Positions 25,624-34,100 of a DNA stretch of 64,000 nucleotides are shown here, in pieces. Position 1 is the stretch's first letter; every line of letters begins with the position of its first letter. The translations under genes were made by a program, and so were the position numbers. The notes below the pieces were generated by a model. The model searched no databases, was not told the DNA's origin, and was given only the letters and a program-made list of their open reading frames with translations. Source of the stretch: CAZWVI01 sp964637165 (lineage in GTDB: Bacteria > Planctomycetota > UBA1135); contig CAZWVI010000001.1 in NCBI GenBank assembly GCA_964637165.1, positions 124,001 through 188,000 of the forward strand, written 5' to 3'.

Positions 25624-27465
25624 ATGCGTAAATCCCTCATCGTACTTCCTCTGGCCCTTGGTGCTCTTGCGCTAGGCTTTCAAGCTCCGATCTCAGCAGG
25701 CTCAAAAACTGCCAGTTTGGCTAATGGTGATATTCAGGTATTCCCATACGGCCTACTTGACCATGTGCGCAACCCTAATGCGACGGTGCCAATGCAGGTG
25801 CAAATCTATAACCAAGGTGATTCAGCCGTTGAATTAACTTCGTTAAAAGTGCTTGATCAGTTTGGTAATCAACAACTTGAAATGCCGCTCTACGGTGAGC
25901 GCTTGCCGGGCGATGGCGGCACCGTTGCCGATGCTTACTTGTTGATGGAAACGGTCGATCCGGAAATTGCTCACCGCTTTAACGATCGGGTTTTTATCCC
26001 GCTTGAGGAGCGTCGTGAATTAAGTCCTGAAACAGAGGCGATTCTGCATCGTCGCTTGTTGGATAAAGTTGCTGAGATTAAACAAAACGATGGAGTGCAA
26101 ATGAAGAATGCGCGCTTTGAGTTAAATCTCACTGCACTGTTTCCGGCTAACCCGCAGGCTGGTGCCGAGGCTATTTACGATGTGCTTGTTGAATACCGGG
26201 ATACAAAAGGTGACATTCATTCCGCCACAACTTCGCATGTAACAACATTGGTCGCGGACTTTTTGCCGCCGCCAACGGACTGGAGCCCTAATGGCAATGG
26301 TACTGGCCGTTCCGCTGGCGCTTGGTATGCCGGTGATTTCCATGTCCACAACTGTCGTGATGAAGCTTCGAACGGCTGTCCAGATTGTGATGCCGAAGCT
26401 CTTAACATTAGTGGTAGCTTCACCAATGCTGATTTGAAATCGCAATTCAAAGCATTGGGTTTTGATTTCTTTTCTACGACTACCCATAGTTATTGCATTA
26501 ATTCAGATAATGAATTTAATGCTGTTAAGAATGAATCGAATTTGTTGGACGAGCAAAACTTTAATGTTGTTTGTGGTACTGAAATGACCACCCGCGAGGC
26601 CGGTGGCCAAACTGGCTCAGACCCTTTGTTTGATGCGCAATGCTTGTTGGTCTTTCATGGTGGAATTGCTCACTACGGTGGCCACAACATTACTTCGCGA
26701 AAGCATGGTGGTGAAGATGGTTGGCTTGGCTACTGCCTCGACCCAATGAACAATGCAATCGTGCAAATGAATCAGGTCAATTCCGAAGGTGGCTTTTCGA
26801 TTGCCAACCACCCAGGTGGTAATGTGATATCGAACAACTCGACGGCAATGTTCCGTGGCATAGAAGAAGATATGTGTGTTGGTTGTGAAGTTTGGAATGC
26901 GGATAATAGTTTGGGTTCAATTAGCATGGACCACCGCAAGTGGTGGATCGATCGCATGCTTGATGGCAAGTACACCTATCCAGCATCTGGTTCTGATACG
27001 CACGATACAGCCCATCACTTTGGCGCCACTCACTTGTGGATTGATGGCCCATTCAATGACGATTCAATCGCCGCTGCCATGCGCTCAGGGAAAATTTACT
27101 TGAGCAATGGGCCATTCCTGTCGGTTTCCTTAGCTGACAATAACGGGCACCGTGTGGACATGGGTGGGGTTGCATTTGCGCCGCGCACTATTCCGCATGA
27201 CTACCCGGTAACAGTCGAAGTGCCCTACAACTTAGGTAGTGCGACTGGAACCTTGAGGGTTTATCGCGGTGCTGCTGGCGATAACGCTGAAGTATTGATC
27301 CAAGAGTTTACAAATTTAGCCGGACAGGGAACCAAGTACGTTTCGGCTAAGATTCCAAATCCAAGTCGCAAGGCGCGTGGTGTTTGGTACCGCGCGGAAT
27401 TTGAAAGTACTTCTGCGCCTCAAGAATCAGCTTATACCTCGGTGGTAATCGTCGCGATTAAGTAA
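25624..27465 (+). CDS. Secreted CehA/McbA-type PHP metallohydrolase
   Basis: A 613-residue protein with an N-terminal signal peptide (MRKSLIVLPLALGALALGF). After a 220-residue beta-rich region comes a PHP-type metallohydrolase domain at about residues 230-510. Its metal motifs are GDFHVHN near residue 240, FSTTTHS, SIANHPGG near 394 and SGSDTHD near 456. The pattern fits the CehA/McbA family, in which some members hydrolyse carbamate esters, but the substrate here is unknown. A cysteine cluster (CRDEASNGCPDC) follows the first histidines, which is unusual and may be a disulfide or extra metal site. Start chosen at ATG 25624; a GTG lies one codon earlier. A CAGAAT hexamer sits seven bases upstream. 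It ends two bases before a convergent gene. Confidence 0.8.
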   Translation: MRKSLIVLPLALGALALGFQAPISAGSKTASLANGDIQVFPYGLLDHVRNPNATVPMQVQIYNQGDSAVELTSLKVLDQFGNQQLEMPLYGERLPGDGGTVADAYLLMETVDPEIAHRFNDRVFIPLEERRELSPETEAILHRRLLDKVAEIKQNDGVQMKNARFELNLTALFPANPQAGAEAIYDVLVEYRDTKGDIHSATTSHVTTLVADFLPPPTDWSPNGNGTGRSAGAWYAGDFHVHNCRDEASNGCPDCDAEALNISGSFTNADLKSQFKALGFDFFSTTTHSYCINSDNEFNAVKNESNLLDEQNFNVVCGTEMTTREAGGQTGSDPLFDAQCLLVFHGGIAHYGGHNITSRKHGGEDGWLGYCLDPMNNAIVQMNQVNSEGGFSIANHPGGNVISNNSTAMFRGIEEDMCVGCEVWNADNSLGSISMDHRKWWIDRMLDGKYTYPASGSDTHDTAHHFGATHLWIDGPFNDDSIAAAMRSGKIYLSNGPFLSVSLADNNGHRVDMGGVAFAPRTIPHDYPVTVEVPYNLGSATGTLRVYRGAAGDNAEVLIQEFTNLAGQGTKYVSAKIPNPSRKARGVWYRAEFESTSAPQESAYTSVVIVAIK

Positions 27466-27467
27466 AG

Positions 27468-28625
27468 CTATTTGCGTCGTTTCGGTTCTTTGCGCGGATA
27501 AGTTTCGTGCACCCATTTGCGCCAGGCATCTTCTGCTTGGCGCAAATTCATTTTTAGGTGCAGCTTGAAGAGATCGCGCTCGGCTTCGCGTTTTTTCAAG
27601 CCTTTAAGAATTGGGGATAGGGTGGTGGGGTGATTGCTCACCAGCCAATCCCAAAATGACCAAGCTAGTGCGTGGTCGCGTGGCATCATCGCCCCGGTTT
27701 GTTGCCGTAATAGTTGTGGCAGAATTGCTGCGTCAATTGGTGCGTCTAAGTATTTGCGTAAGGCCGCGCGCCAGAGTCCCTTTGCGTAGTCGGCCTCGAA
27801 AGTCAATTCGTCGATGCAGTAGTTGCCAACACGATTAAATATTTTTTCTTCATACCAGTGGGCCGCGCCTGAATCGAACCATCCGCCACCCATGTCGCCA
27901 ATCCAAATTTCGCTATGCATATTTGAAATCAACATGTGGATGGCGTTGTGAACTCCTAGGCTGTGCAGTCCCGGCGCTTGCAATTGAAAATTGTTGTCGT
28001 CGCAATTTACGCTGAAGCGTGGGTTTTTTCCAAGCCATTTAAAGTCACCGGCGGAGCCTGAACCGAGGAAATGCTCCATGACTTTTTGGTGACTTTTTTG
28101 GTCGTTCCAAAACCACAACATCATGCGTGAGCGGTAATCTTTTTTACTCACGCTGAAATGGCGGTCGAGAAGTTGCGCGGATTGTTCGCCATCGCGGGCA
28201 ACTCGGTGAAGCAAAATATGGCCAGTTATCTTTTTTTTGCCATCACGGAGTTTTTCAACATCGCTAACTAATACGAGGTGTTGGGTTTCCATGTGGGTGA
28301 GTTCGCGCTCTAGATAGATTTCAAGGTGGTGGGGCTTTTGCGCCCACTTGGCGACCTCTGCGCGGCGCTTGACCATGATCGCAGTTTCGGGGCCGCCATC
28401 GCAGCGCGAGCAGGGGACCAGTAGCGCCCCAGCGCAATCGGGACAGGCGGCCGCCACCGAACAAAAATCGATCTGCTGCTCCAATTCAAACAGTTCCCCT
28501 TTATGCGATTTGCAGTCCACAACTCCACGGTGATCACAACGGCGGCACCCCTCAAGAGCAGTTTCGTCAGCTTGCTGAGGAGTTGCCCAGAGTGACAAAT
28601 TAAGGAGGAGCATGGGGAGTAACAT
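27468..28625 (-). CDS. Secreted zinc-ribbon protein with degenerate gluzincin-like domain
   Basis: A 385-residue protein I cannot assign to a named family. A short signal peptide (MLLPMLLLNLSLWATPQQA) precedes four cysteine pairs of the DnaJ zinc-finger style (CRRCDHRGVVDC, then CPDCAGALLVPCSRCDGG) at about residues 27-78. A globular domain follows. Near residue 225 it has GVHNAIHMLISN, then GGWFDSGAAHWYEEKIF. This looks like a metallopeptidase MA active site in which HExxH has become HNAIH, so proteolysis is doubtful. The end is very basic (YPRKEPKRRK). TATCCT lies six bases before the ATG. The gene is convergent with the PHP gene and divergent from lexA. Confidence 0.6.
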   Translation of the reverse strand: MLLPMLLLNLSLWATPQQADETALEGCRRCDHRGVVDCKSHKGELFELEQQIDFCSVAAACPDCAGALLVPCSRCDGGPETAIMVKRRAEVAKWAQKPHHLEIYLERELTHMETQHLVLVSDVEKLRDGKKKITGHILLHRVARDGEQSAQLLDRHFSVSKKDYRSRMMLWFWNDQKSHQKVMEHFLGSGSAGDFKWLGKNPRFSVNCDDNNFQLQAPGLHSLGVHNAIHMLISNMHSEIWIGDMGGGWFDSGAAHWYEEKIFNRVGNYCIDELTFEADYAKGLWRAALRKYLDAPIDAAILPQLLRQQTGAMMPRDHALAWSFWDWLVSNHPTTLSPILKGLKKREAERDLFKLHLKMNLRQAEDAWRKWVHETYPRKEPKRRK

Positions 28626-28631
28626 GACTGG

Positions 28632-28637
28632 AGGATA
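28632..28637 (-). promoter_or_regulatory. -10 hexamer of the zinc-ribbon gene
   Basis: On the minus strand TATCCT is followed by CCAGTC and the ATG at 28625, the same six-base geometry seen at lexA and selD. A -35 seventeen bases further upstream would fall inside the first TGACCC dyad. Confidence 0.4.
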
Positions 28638-28650
28638 ACCATCTGGACAC

Positions 28651-28670
28651 TGACCCCAACCGTTGGGTCA
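28651..28670. repeat. Inverted-repeat operator candidate, copy 1
   Basis: TGACCC and GGGTCA are separated by eight bases (CAACCGTT). The copy lies upstream of the minus-strand zinc-ribbon gene and would cover its -35. It also overlaps a nine-base perfect hairpin (AACCGTTGG at 28658-28666 with CCAACGGTT at 28672-28680). An identical spaced dyad occurs at 28785. Confidence 0.55.
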
Positions 28671-28784
28671 GCCAACGGTTCAAGCCTAACTGGAGAACAT
28701 ACTTAGAAACACATTTTTGAAAGCCTCACGCTTAAAACATAAAAATGCTGTAAGACACTTGAAGCTAATGTTTTATGAAAATAG

Positions 28785-28804
28785 TGACCCACCAATTAGG
28801 GTCA
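28785..28804. repeat. Inverted-repeat operator candidate, copy 2
   Basis: TGACCC and GGGTCA again lie eight bases apart, with a different spacer (ACCAATTA). The copy ends 13 bases before the lexA -35 hexamer. Same arms and spacing with a different spacer suggest a dimeric regulator's site rather than a duplication. Confidence 0.55.
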
Positions 28805-28817
28805 GAGTCTAGGGTTT

Positions 28818-28852
28818 TTGACTAACTATGATAAATATCATATACTGCGTCC
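28818..28852 (+). promoter_or_regulatory. lexA operon promoter, apparently leaderless
   Basis: TTGACT at 28818-28823, a 17-base spacer and TATACT at 28841-28846 form the best sigma-70 type promoter in the window. Six bases (GCGTCC) separate the -10 from the lexA ATG at 28853, so the start site should fall on or next to the A of ATG. No Shine-Dalgarno is present. Confidence 0.75.
28827..28842. promoter_or_regulatory. Candidate LexA operator (SOS box)
   Basis: TATGAT and ATCATA form a perfect six-base inverted repeat around AAAT. It lies in the spacer and overlaps the first two bases of the -10, an ideal place for autorepression. It differs from both the E. coli CTGT-N8-ACAG and the Gram-positive GAAC-N4-GTTC boxes. 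LexA binding is inferred from position only. Confidence 0.6.
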
Positions 28853-29500
28853 ATGAATCAGCAGCTCTTAAGTGATCGTCAGCGTAGTGCCTTGAAAGAG
28901 GTTGCCGCGCACATTAATCAGCTTGGGATGCCGCCAACGCGGGCCGAGTTGGGGCGCCGCTTAGGGGTTAGTGCGCAAACGGCCGACTTTCATTTGCGCG
29001 CGCTTGAACGCAAGGGAATGTTGCGCTGTGGGCGGCGCGCGCGCGAGCTCGAATTGGCGCCCGGTGCTCGTAGTTTGTTGGTCGAGGACAATTCTTTTAG
29101 CGACCCTAACACCACTAAGGTGCAAGTGCCGATTATCGGGCGAGTGGCAGCTGGGGCGCCGATTACCGCGATTGAAAATATCGAGGATAGTCTGCCCATT
29201 CCGCATGGCACTGGTGCTGATTTCGCCCTGCGCGTCCAGGGTGATTCAATGATTGAAGCTGGCATACTCGATGGCGATTTGGTCTTGGTTCAACAGTGTG
29301 AACAGGCCAGTAAAGGCGAAATCGTGGTCGCTATTTTGGGCGAGGGCGAAGAAATGGAAGCTACCGTAAAGCGTTATTTGCCAGGCACAGGGCGGGTGGT
29401 TTTGCGCCCGGCTAATGCCACCATGGAAGACATCGTGATTGATGCAAAGCAGCCCTTCTGTCTTGCCGGTCGCGTAGTCGGAGTTCTCCGTATTTTTTAA
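28853..29500 (+). CDS. lexA: LexA repressor, SOS regulator
   Basis: A 215-residue LexA. The N-terminal winged helix (QRSALKEVAAHINQLGMPPT, then RAELGRRLGVSAQTADFHLR) is clear. The cleavage site is Ala100-Gly101 in GRVAAGAPI, the nucleophile Ser132 in GDSMIEAG and the general base Lys173 in ATVKRY, so RecA-stimulated self-cleavage should work. The recognition helix (SAQTADFHLRALERKG) differs from E. coli LexA, in line with the unusual palindrome at the promoter. It heads an operon with a UmuD-like gene (20 bp later), a Y-family polymerase and dnaE2. Confidence 0.96.
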   Translation: MNQQLLSDRQRSALKEVAAHINQLGMPPTRAELGRRLGVSAQTADFHLRALERKGMLRCGRRARELELAPGARSLLVEDNSFSDPNTTKVQVPIIGRVAAGAPITAIENIEDSLPIPHGTGADFALRVQGDSMIEAGILDGDLVLVQQCEQASKGEIVVAILGEGEEMEATVKRYLPGTGRVVLRPANATMEDIVIDAKQPFCLAGRVVGVLRIF

Positions 29501-29520
29501 ACCAACTAAAGCAACACCAC

Positions 29521-29913
29521 ATGACACAACAAAATAAAACATCAACGCCACCTTCTTCAGGCTCGGTACCACCATTTTTGGAATTAATTAACCCTCACGG
29601 CAAGCCAGCACAATTTGCGGGCGCGGACAGTGAAGTTAAAACATTTTTCTTAACCGTTAACAATCCAAGTAATGATAAGGAAGGCTTCCTTGACGGGGAC
29701 ATGTTGGCGGTGAGCGTCTACCACGATGCCGAACCGGGTGATTTGGTGGTGTGGTGGACGGGTAGTGAACGCAGCCAAGCTTTGGCGCGCGTCGAGGACG
29801 ATCTAAATTTGCGCGCGGTGGGTGGTTTTTTGTCGCCACCGAAAGAGGGTGGTTGTACCGCGAGCATTCGTGGGGTGGTAGTCGGTCGTTTACGTCGCGC
29901 CGAAAGCGCTTAG
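29521..29913 (+). CDS. UmuD/LexA-like S24-fold protein lacking the catalytic Lys
   Basis: A 130-residue protein without a DNA-binding domain, about UmuD length. Residues 46-80 align without gaps to the LexA encoded next door: NNPSNDKEGFLDGDMLAV against QGDSMIEAGILDGDLVLV. Ser50 thus matches the LexA nucleophile, but the Lys position reads Arg90 (ALARVED for ATVKRY). The position corresponding to the cleavage dipeptide may be Ser13-Gly14, a poor match to Ala/Cys-Gly. It probably cannot cleave itself well and may act as a constitutive polymerase partner or LexA-fold adaptor. In most known cassettes imuA lies here. Spacing to the neighbours (20 and 10 bp) indicates one SOS operon. ATG 29521 has no clear ribosome site. 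Confidence 0.75.
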   Translation: MTQQNKTSTPPSSGSVPPFLELINPHGKPAQFAGADSEVKTFFLTVNNPSNDKEGFLDGDMLAVSVYHDAEPGDLVVWWTGSERSQALARVEDDLNLRAVGGFLSPPKEGGCTASIRGVVVGRLRRAESA

Positions 29914-29923
29914 GCGATAAGCC

Positions 29924-31120
29924 GTGAGTGCATCTCGTTCAATTTTGCACGTTGACCTCGATGCTTTTTTTGTCGCGGTTGAACGAGTTCTTAATCCGCG
30001 TTTGCAAGGCCGGCCAGTAGTTGTAGGTGGTGCTCCAGAACGGCGTGGAGTTGTGGCCGCGGCAAGTTACGAAGCGCGCGCATTTGGAGTGCGTTCAGCA
30101 ATGCCGATGGGACAAGCTATGCGTTTGTGTCCGGATTTGGTGCGTGTCGGTGGTAGCCATGGTATGTATTCACGGGCCTCCCGCGCAGTGTTTAATCTAC
30201 TCGGCGATTACACCCCAATTATTGAAAAGGTGTCAGTTGACGAGGCTTATTTAGATTTAAGTGGTACCGACATTGTGGTTGGACCGGCAATTGATGCGGC
30301 AGAAAAAATGCGCAAGGAAGTTCGTGAACGTTTACGGTTGGACTTAACTATTGGTATGTCCCGCAATCGCTTGGTTAGTAAAGTTGCCTCAGCTTTTGCT
30401 AAGCCACAAGGATTGTTCGATGTGCAGCCAGGTCAGGAAGCGCGTTTTTTAGCACCTCTACCAGTTGAGGCATTGCCTGGGGTGGGGCCAGTTACCGCAA
30501 AGCGTTTGCATGAATTTAATCTGCCCAAATTAGGTGGCTTGGCCAGCACCGAAACTTGGTTCTTAAAAGATGCTTTTGGTAATTATGGTCCGGCCATGCA
30601 GGTGCGTGCGCGTGGCGAGGATGACACCCCAGTCTGTCCACCCTGGGAGCGCCGCCAAGAAAAAAGTATTGGCCACGAACAAACTTTTGCTGAGGACACC
30701 GAGGACCACGCATTTTTGCGCGCTAAGTTGCAAGAATTATTGACGCGGGCGGCGCGACGTTTGCGTGCGAAGGGCTTGCTCGCTCGCAAATTATCAATCC
30801 GTTTGCGTTGGGCGGATTTCGTTACGGTAAGCCGCGATGTGACTTTGTTAGATGCTAGTGACCACGATGGCGAACTTTTAGGCCCGGCTTTGGAGTTGTT
30901 GCGCAAAATGCACGACCGACGAACTTTGGTGCGCTTGCTGGGTGTGCGTTTAAGTGGCTTGGTGCGTGGTTACTGGCAGGGCACTCTCACTGATGTTACT
31001 GCCACGCGCGAACGTTCATTAGTTAACGCGCTCGATGGGATTCGCGATCGCCATGGAGAGTCGGCGGTTCGCTGCGGGGCAGTGGTCGCGCTTAAGAAAC
31101 GTCACCACTTCAGTGAATAA
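29924..31120 (+). CDS. dinB: Y-family DNA polymerase (DinB/Pol IV-like)
   Basis: A 398-residue Y-family translesion polymerase starting at GTG 29924. The catalytic acids are present: Asp11 in ILHVDLDAFF and Asp106-Glu107 in VSVDEAYLDLS. ImuB proteins in mutasome cassettes lose these residues, so this one is predicted to be active. The fingers motif AAASYEARAFGVRSAMPM, the thumb helix-hairpin-helix LPGVGPVTAKRLHEF and a little-finger domain are present. No clear beta-clamp motif was identified at the C-terminus. The gene overlaps dnaE2 by eight bases, so the two polymerases are translationally coupled. Replication past damaged bases after SOS induction is the inferred role. Confidence 0.92.
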   Translation: MSASRSILHVDLDAFFVAVERVLNPRLQGRPVVVGGAPERRGVVAAASYEARAFGVRSAMPMGQAMRLCPDLVRVGGSHGMYSRASRAVFNLLGDYTPIIEKVSVDEAYLDLSGTDIVVGPAIDAAEKMRKEVRERLRLDLTIGMSRNRLVSKVASAFAKPQGLFDVQPGQEARFLAPLPVEALPGVGPVTAKRLHEFNLPKLGGLASTETWFLKDAFGNYGPAMQVRARGEDDTPVCPPWERRQEKSIGHEQTFAEDTEDHAFLRAKLQELLTRAARRLRAKGLLARKLSIRLRWADFVTVSRDVTLLDASDHDGELLGPALELLRKMHDRRTLVRLLGVRLSGLVRGYWQGTLTDVTATRERSLVNALDGIRDRHGESAVRCGAVVALKKRHHFSE

Positions 31121-34100
31121 ATCCGCATGGCTGGGAGTGCGTACGCCGTGGAGTTTTCACTGCGGTGCTTCAAGTGTTAATGATTTAGCACGACGTGCGG
31201 CCGAACTTGGGATTGGCGCACTTGGCATGGCGGATCACGGCGGCATGTGGGGGGCGGTGCCTTTTCAAAAAGCATGCTTGGCTCATGGCATTAAGCCAAT
31301 CTTTGGCGTGCACTTGGGTCCGGCACATTTAATCGCGCTGACTGATGATGGCTGGGGCGCTTTATGCCGATTGAGCACGCGTTGGTTGAGCACTCCCAAA
31401 CATCAACGCGAATGGGGATTGGCCGCCCGCATCGCCTCCGAGGGTGGCGGCTTTGCCATACTTAGTTCACAGGAATTTTTTTTAGATAAAATATTGAAGA
31501 GTGATTGCAGCGCCGAAATTTGGGCGGGTAATGCCGCTGGTGCTAGCCGTTTTGGCTTGAGGCAATTGGCAGTGCCCGAAGTGGTCGCGGCGACTAAAGA
31601 AGACCTCGTTCGCCACCGTTTGCTTCGCGCAATAGGCACTAATAGTACGTTGGCAAATTTGCCTTCTAAAGAATTAGCAGCTTACGATGCTTGGCTCTGC
31701 GGGCAGCAACAGTTAGCGTTGCGCACCGATTGGTGCCCGGTGGCGTGGCGTAATTCTTGGGAATTGGCGCAACGCGCTGATTTCGAAATTAAGCTTGAGC
31801 AAAAACTAATGCCAAGCTTTCCAAGCGCCAACGGCCGCAGTGCAATTGCGCAATTGGGGCGTTTATGTCAACGTGGAATTAAACGTCGCCGCGTGCATAA
31901 ATTTCCACAAGCGGAGCGTTATCAAGCTCAACTGCGGCGCGAGCTTTCCTTAATTGAGGAACAGGGCTTTGCCGATTATTTTTTGGTGGTGGCCGACTTG
32001 GTGTCATGGTCGCGTCGCCAACAAATTAATTGTTGTGGGCGCGGTTCGGCGGCCAACAGTTTGGTGTCGTGGCTGTTGGGTTTTACCCAAGTTGATCCAC
32101 TTGAACACGGCCTCTACTTTGAGCGCTTTATGAACCGCGGGCGCAGTGATTATCCAGATGTCGATTTAGATTTTGCTTGGGACGAACGTGATCGAGTTTT
32201 AAATTACGCCTTCGAAAAATGGGGCCGTGATCGCTTGGCCTTAATTTCCACCCACAACACTTTTGCCGCGCGCGGCGCAGTGCGTGAACTTGCCAAAGTG
32301 ATGGGCTTGCCGTCGGCAGAAATTGGTGAAGTTACGCGCGCCTTGCCGTGGCATGGTGGCGGGAGTCTAGATCCACAAGTTTTGGCTAAGAATCCGCGCA
32401 CTCGCGGTTTGCCACTTAACGCCGAGCCTTGGGTAAGTATTCTGCAACAGGCCCAGGCCTTAGATGGGTTTCCACGTCACACAGGTGTGCATCCTGGCGG
32501 CACCGTTTTAGCGCCTGGCCCATTGAGTGATTTTTTGCCGCTACAACATGCCAAAAAACAAACTGAACGCGGCCCGATTACAGTAACCCAATGGGATATG
32601 TATGCGGTCGAAGAAGCGGGTTTGGTGAAAATTGACCTTCTTGGCAACCGCGGTTTAGCCGTGGTGCGTGATGCCTCTTCGATGGTTAAAGAAAACACTG
32701 GCCTTTCGGTTGACTTTGCACGTATTAAACCTGAACGTGATACACGCACTTGCCGCTTATTGGCGGCTGGTGACAGCATGGGATGCTTTTACGTTGAATC
32801 ACCAAGTATGCGTTCCTTGTTGCGCAAATTGAAGTGTGCAGATTTTTCAACTTTGGTTGCGGCCTCAAGTATTATTCGACCAGGGATTGCGCAATCTGGA
32901 ATGATGCGTGCCTATATCGACCGGCACCATCAAGTTTTGGCCGAGCACGGTAAACATCAGCCCGAATGGTATTTGTATCCGAGCATGCATGAGTTGCTTT
33001 CTGAAACGTATGGTGTGATGACCTATCAAGAAGACGTGATGAAAGTTTCACAAGCGGTGGCCGGATTTGATGCCGCGGCGGCCGATCAACTGCGCCGTTC
33101 AATGAGCAAAAAGCGCAGTCATCGACAGCTCAAAAAGTGGGGCAGTTTGTTTGTTGAAGGGGCCCGCGCTCAAGGTTGTGATTCGCAGATGGCTAATGAG
33201 TTGTGGCGACAAATTGAATCCTTTTCTGGCTACTCCTTTTGCAAGGCACACTCTGCTAGTTATGCCAACGTTTCATTTTGTTCGGCGTGGTTGCGTGCCC
33301 ATTTTCCGGCCGAATTTATGGCCGCAGTTTTACGTAATCATGGCGGTTTTTATTCGAGCTTTGCTTACATCGAGGAAGCGCGGCGCATGAAATTGCAATT
33401 GTTGTTGCCCTGTGTAAATAACTCTGAGCGCAGTTTTGGTGGCGGTGATGGACGTTTGCAAGTTGGGTTAAGCGAGTTGTCGGGGATTAGCGGTACGCAG
33501 GTCGCTAGGCTTTTAGCTGAACGTAAGCGTGGAGGAGCCTTTAATAGCCAAGAGCAATTGTGCGAAAGATTGCGTTTGAGCATTAGTGAACTTGAGGCCC
33601 TGATACGTGGCGGGGCTCTCGATAAACTTGCCGATAATTTCACCCGCCCAGAAAGAATGCGCGCCGCAGCAATTTGGGCTGGTCGTCAGGGTGAACAAAT
33701 CGTGTCCAAAGGGTCTCTGTTTCACGCCTGCGATGCTTTGCCTAGTCTTAAGTTGCGCAAACCTCCAGCGGCTCCCGAATACGACCGTCGTACGCAAATC
33801 ATGCAGGAGTGGGAGGCGCTTGGTTTCGTGCTTAGCGCCCACCCTTTGGCACTTTACGCGGCGGCGATTAGACGCGCCAAAGTTATTCCGGCGCGCGATT
33901 TGTCGAATCATTTAGGGCGCCAAGTGCGCTTGGTCGGCTGGCAAGTTACACAGAAACCGGTCCGTACCAAACAGGGAAAAGCGATGTTGTTTTTATCCTT
34001 TGAGGACACGAGTGCAATTTATGAAACGATAATGTGGCCGAGTGTTTATCGTCGGCTAGCTCCTTGGACACTTACACGCGGACCTTATTTGGTGGTTGGT

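Noticed and set aside
28658..28680. AACCGTTGG/CCAACGGTT hairpin as a terminator
   Set aside because: It lies upstream of both divergent genes with no T-run and no transcript to end; it overlaps the operator-like dyad and is noted there instead.
31035..31112. N-terminal extension of DnaE2 inside dinB
   Set aside because: The 26 residues read conserved dinB sequence out of frame; GTG 31113 or GTG 31137 suffice for a full polymerase.
29924..31120. Calling the Y-family gene imuB
   Set aside because: ImuB lacks the polymerase acids, but Asp11, Asp106 and Glu107 are present here.
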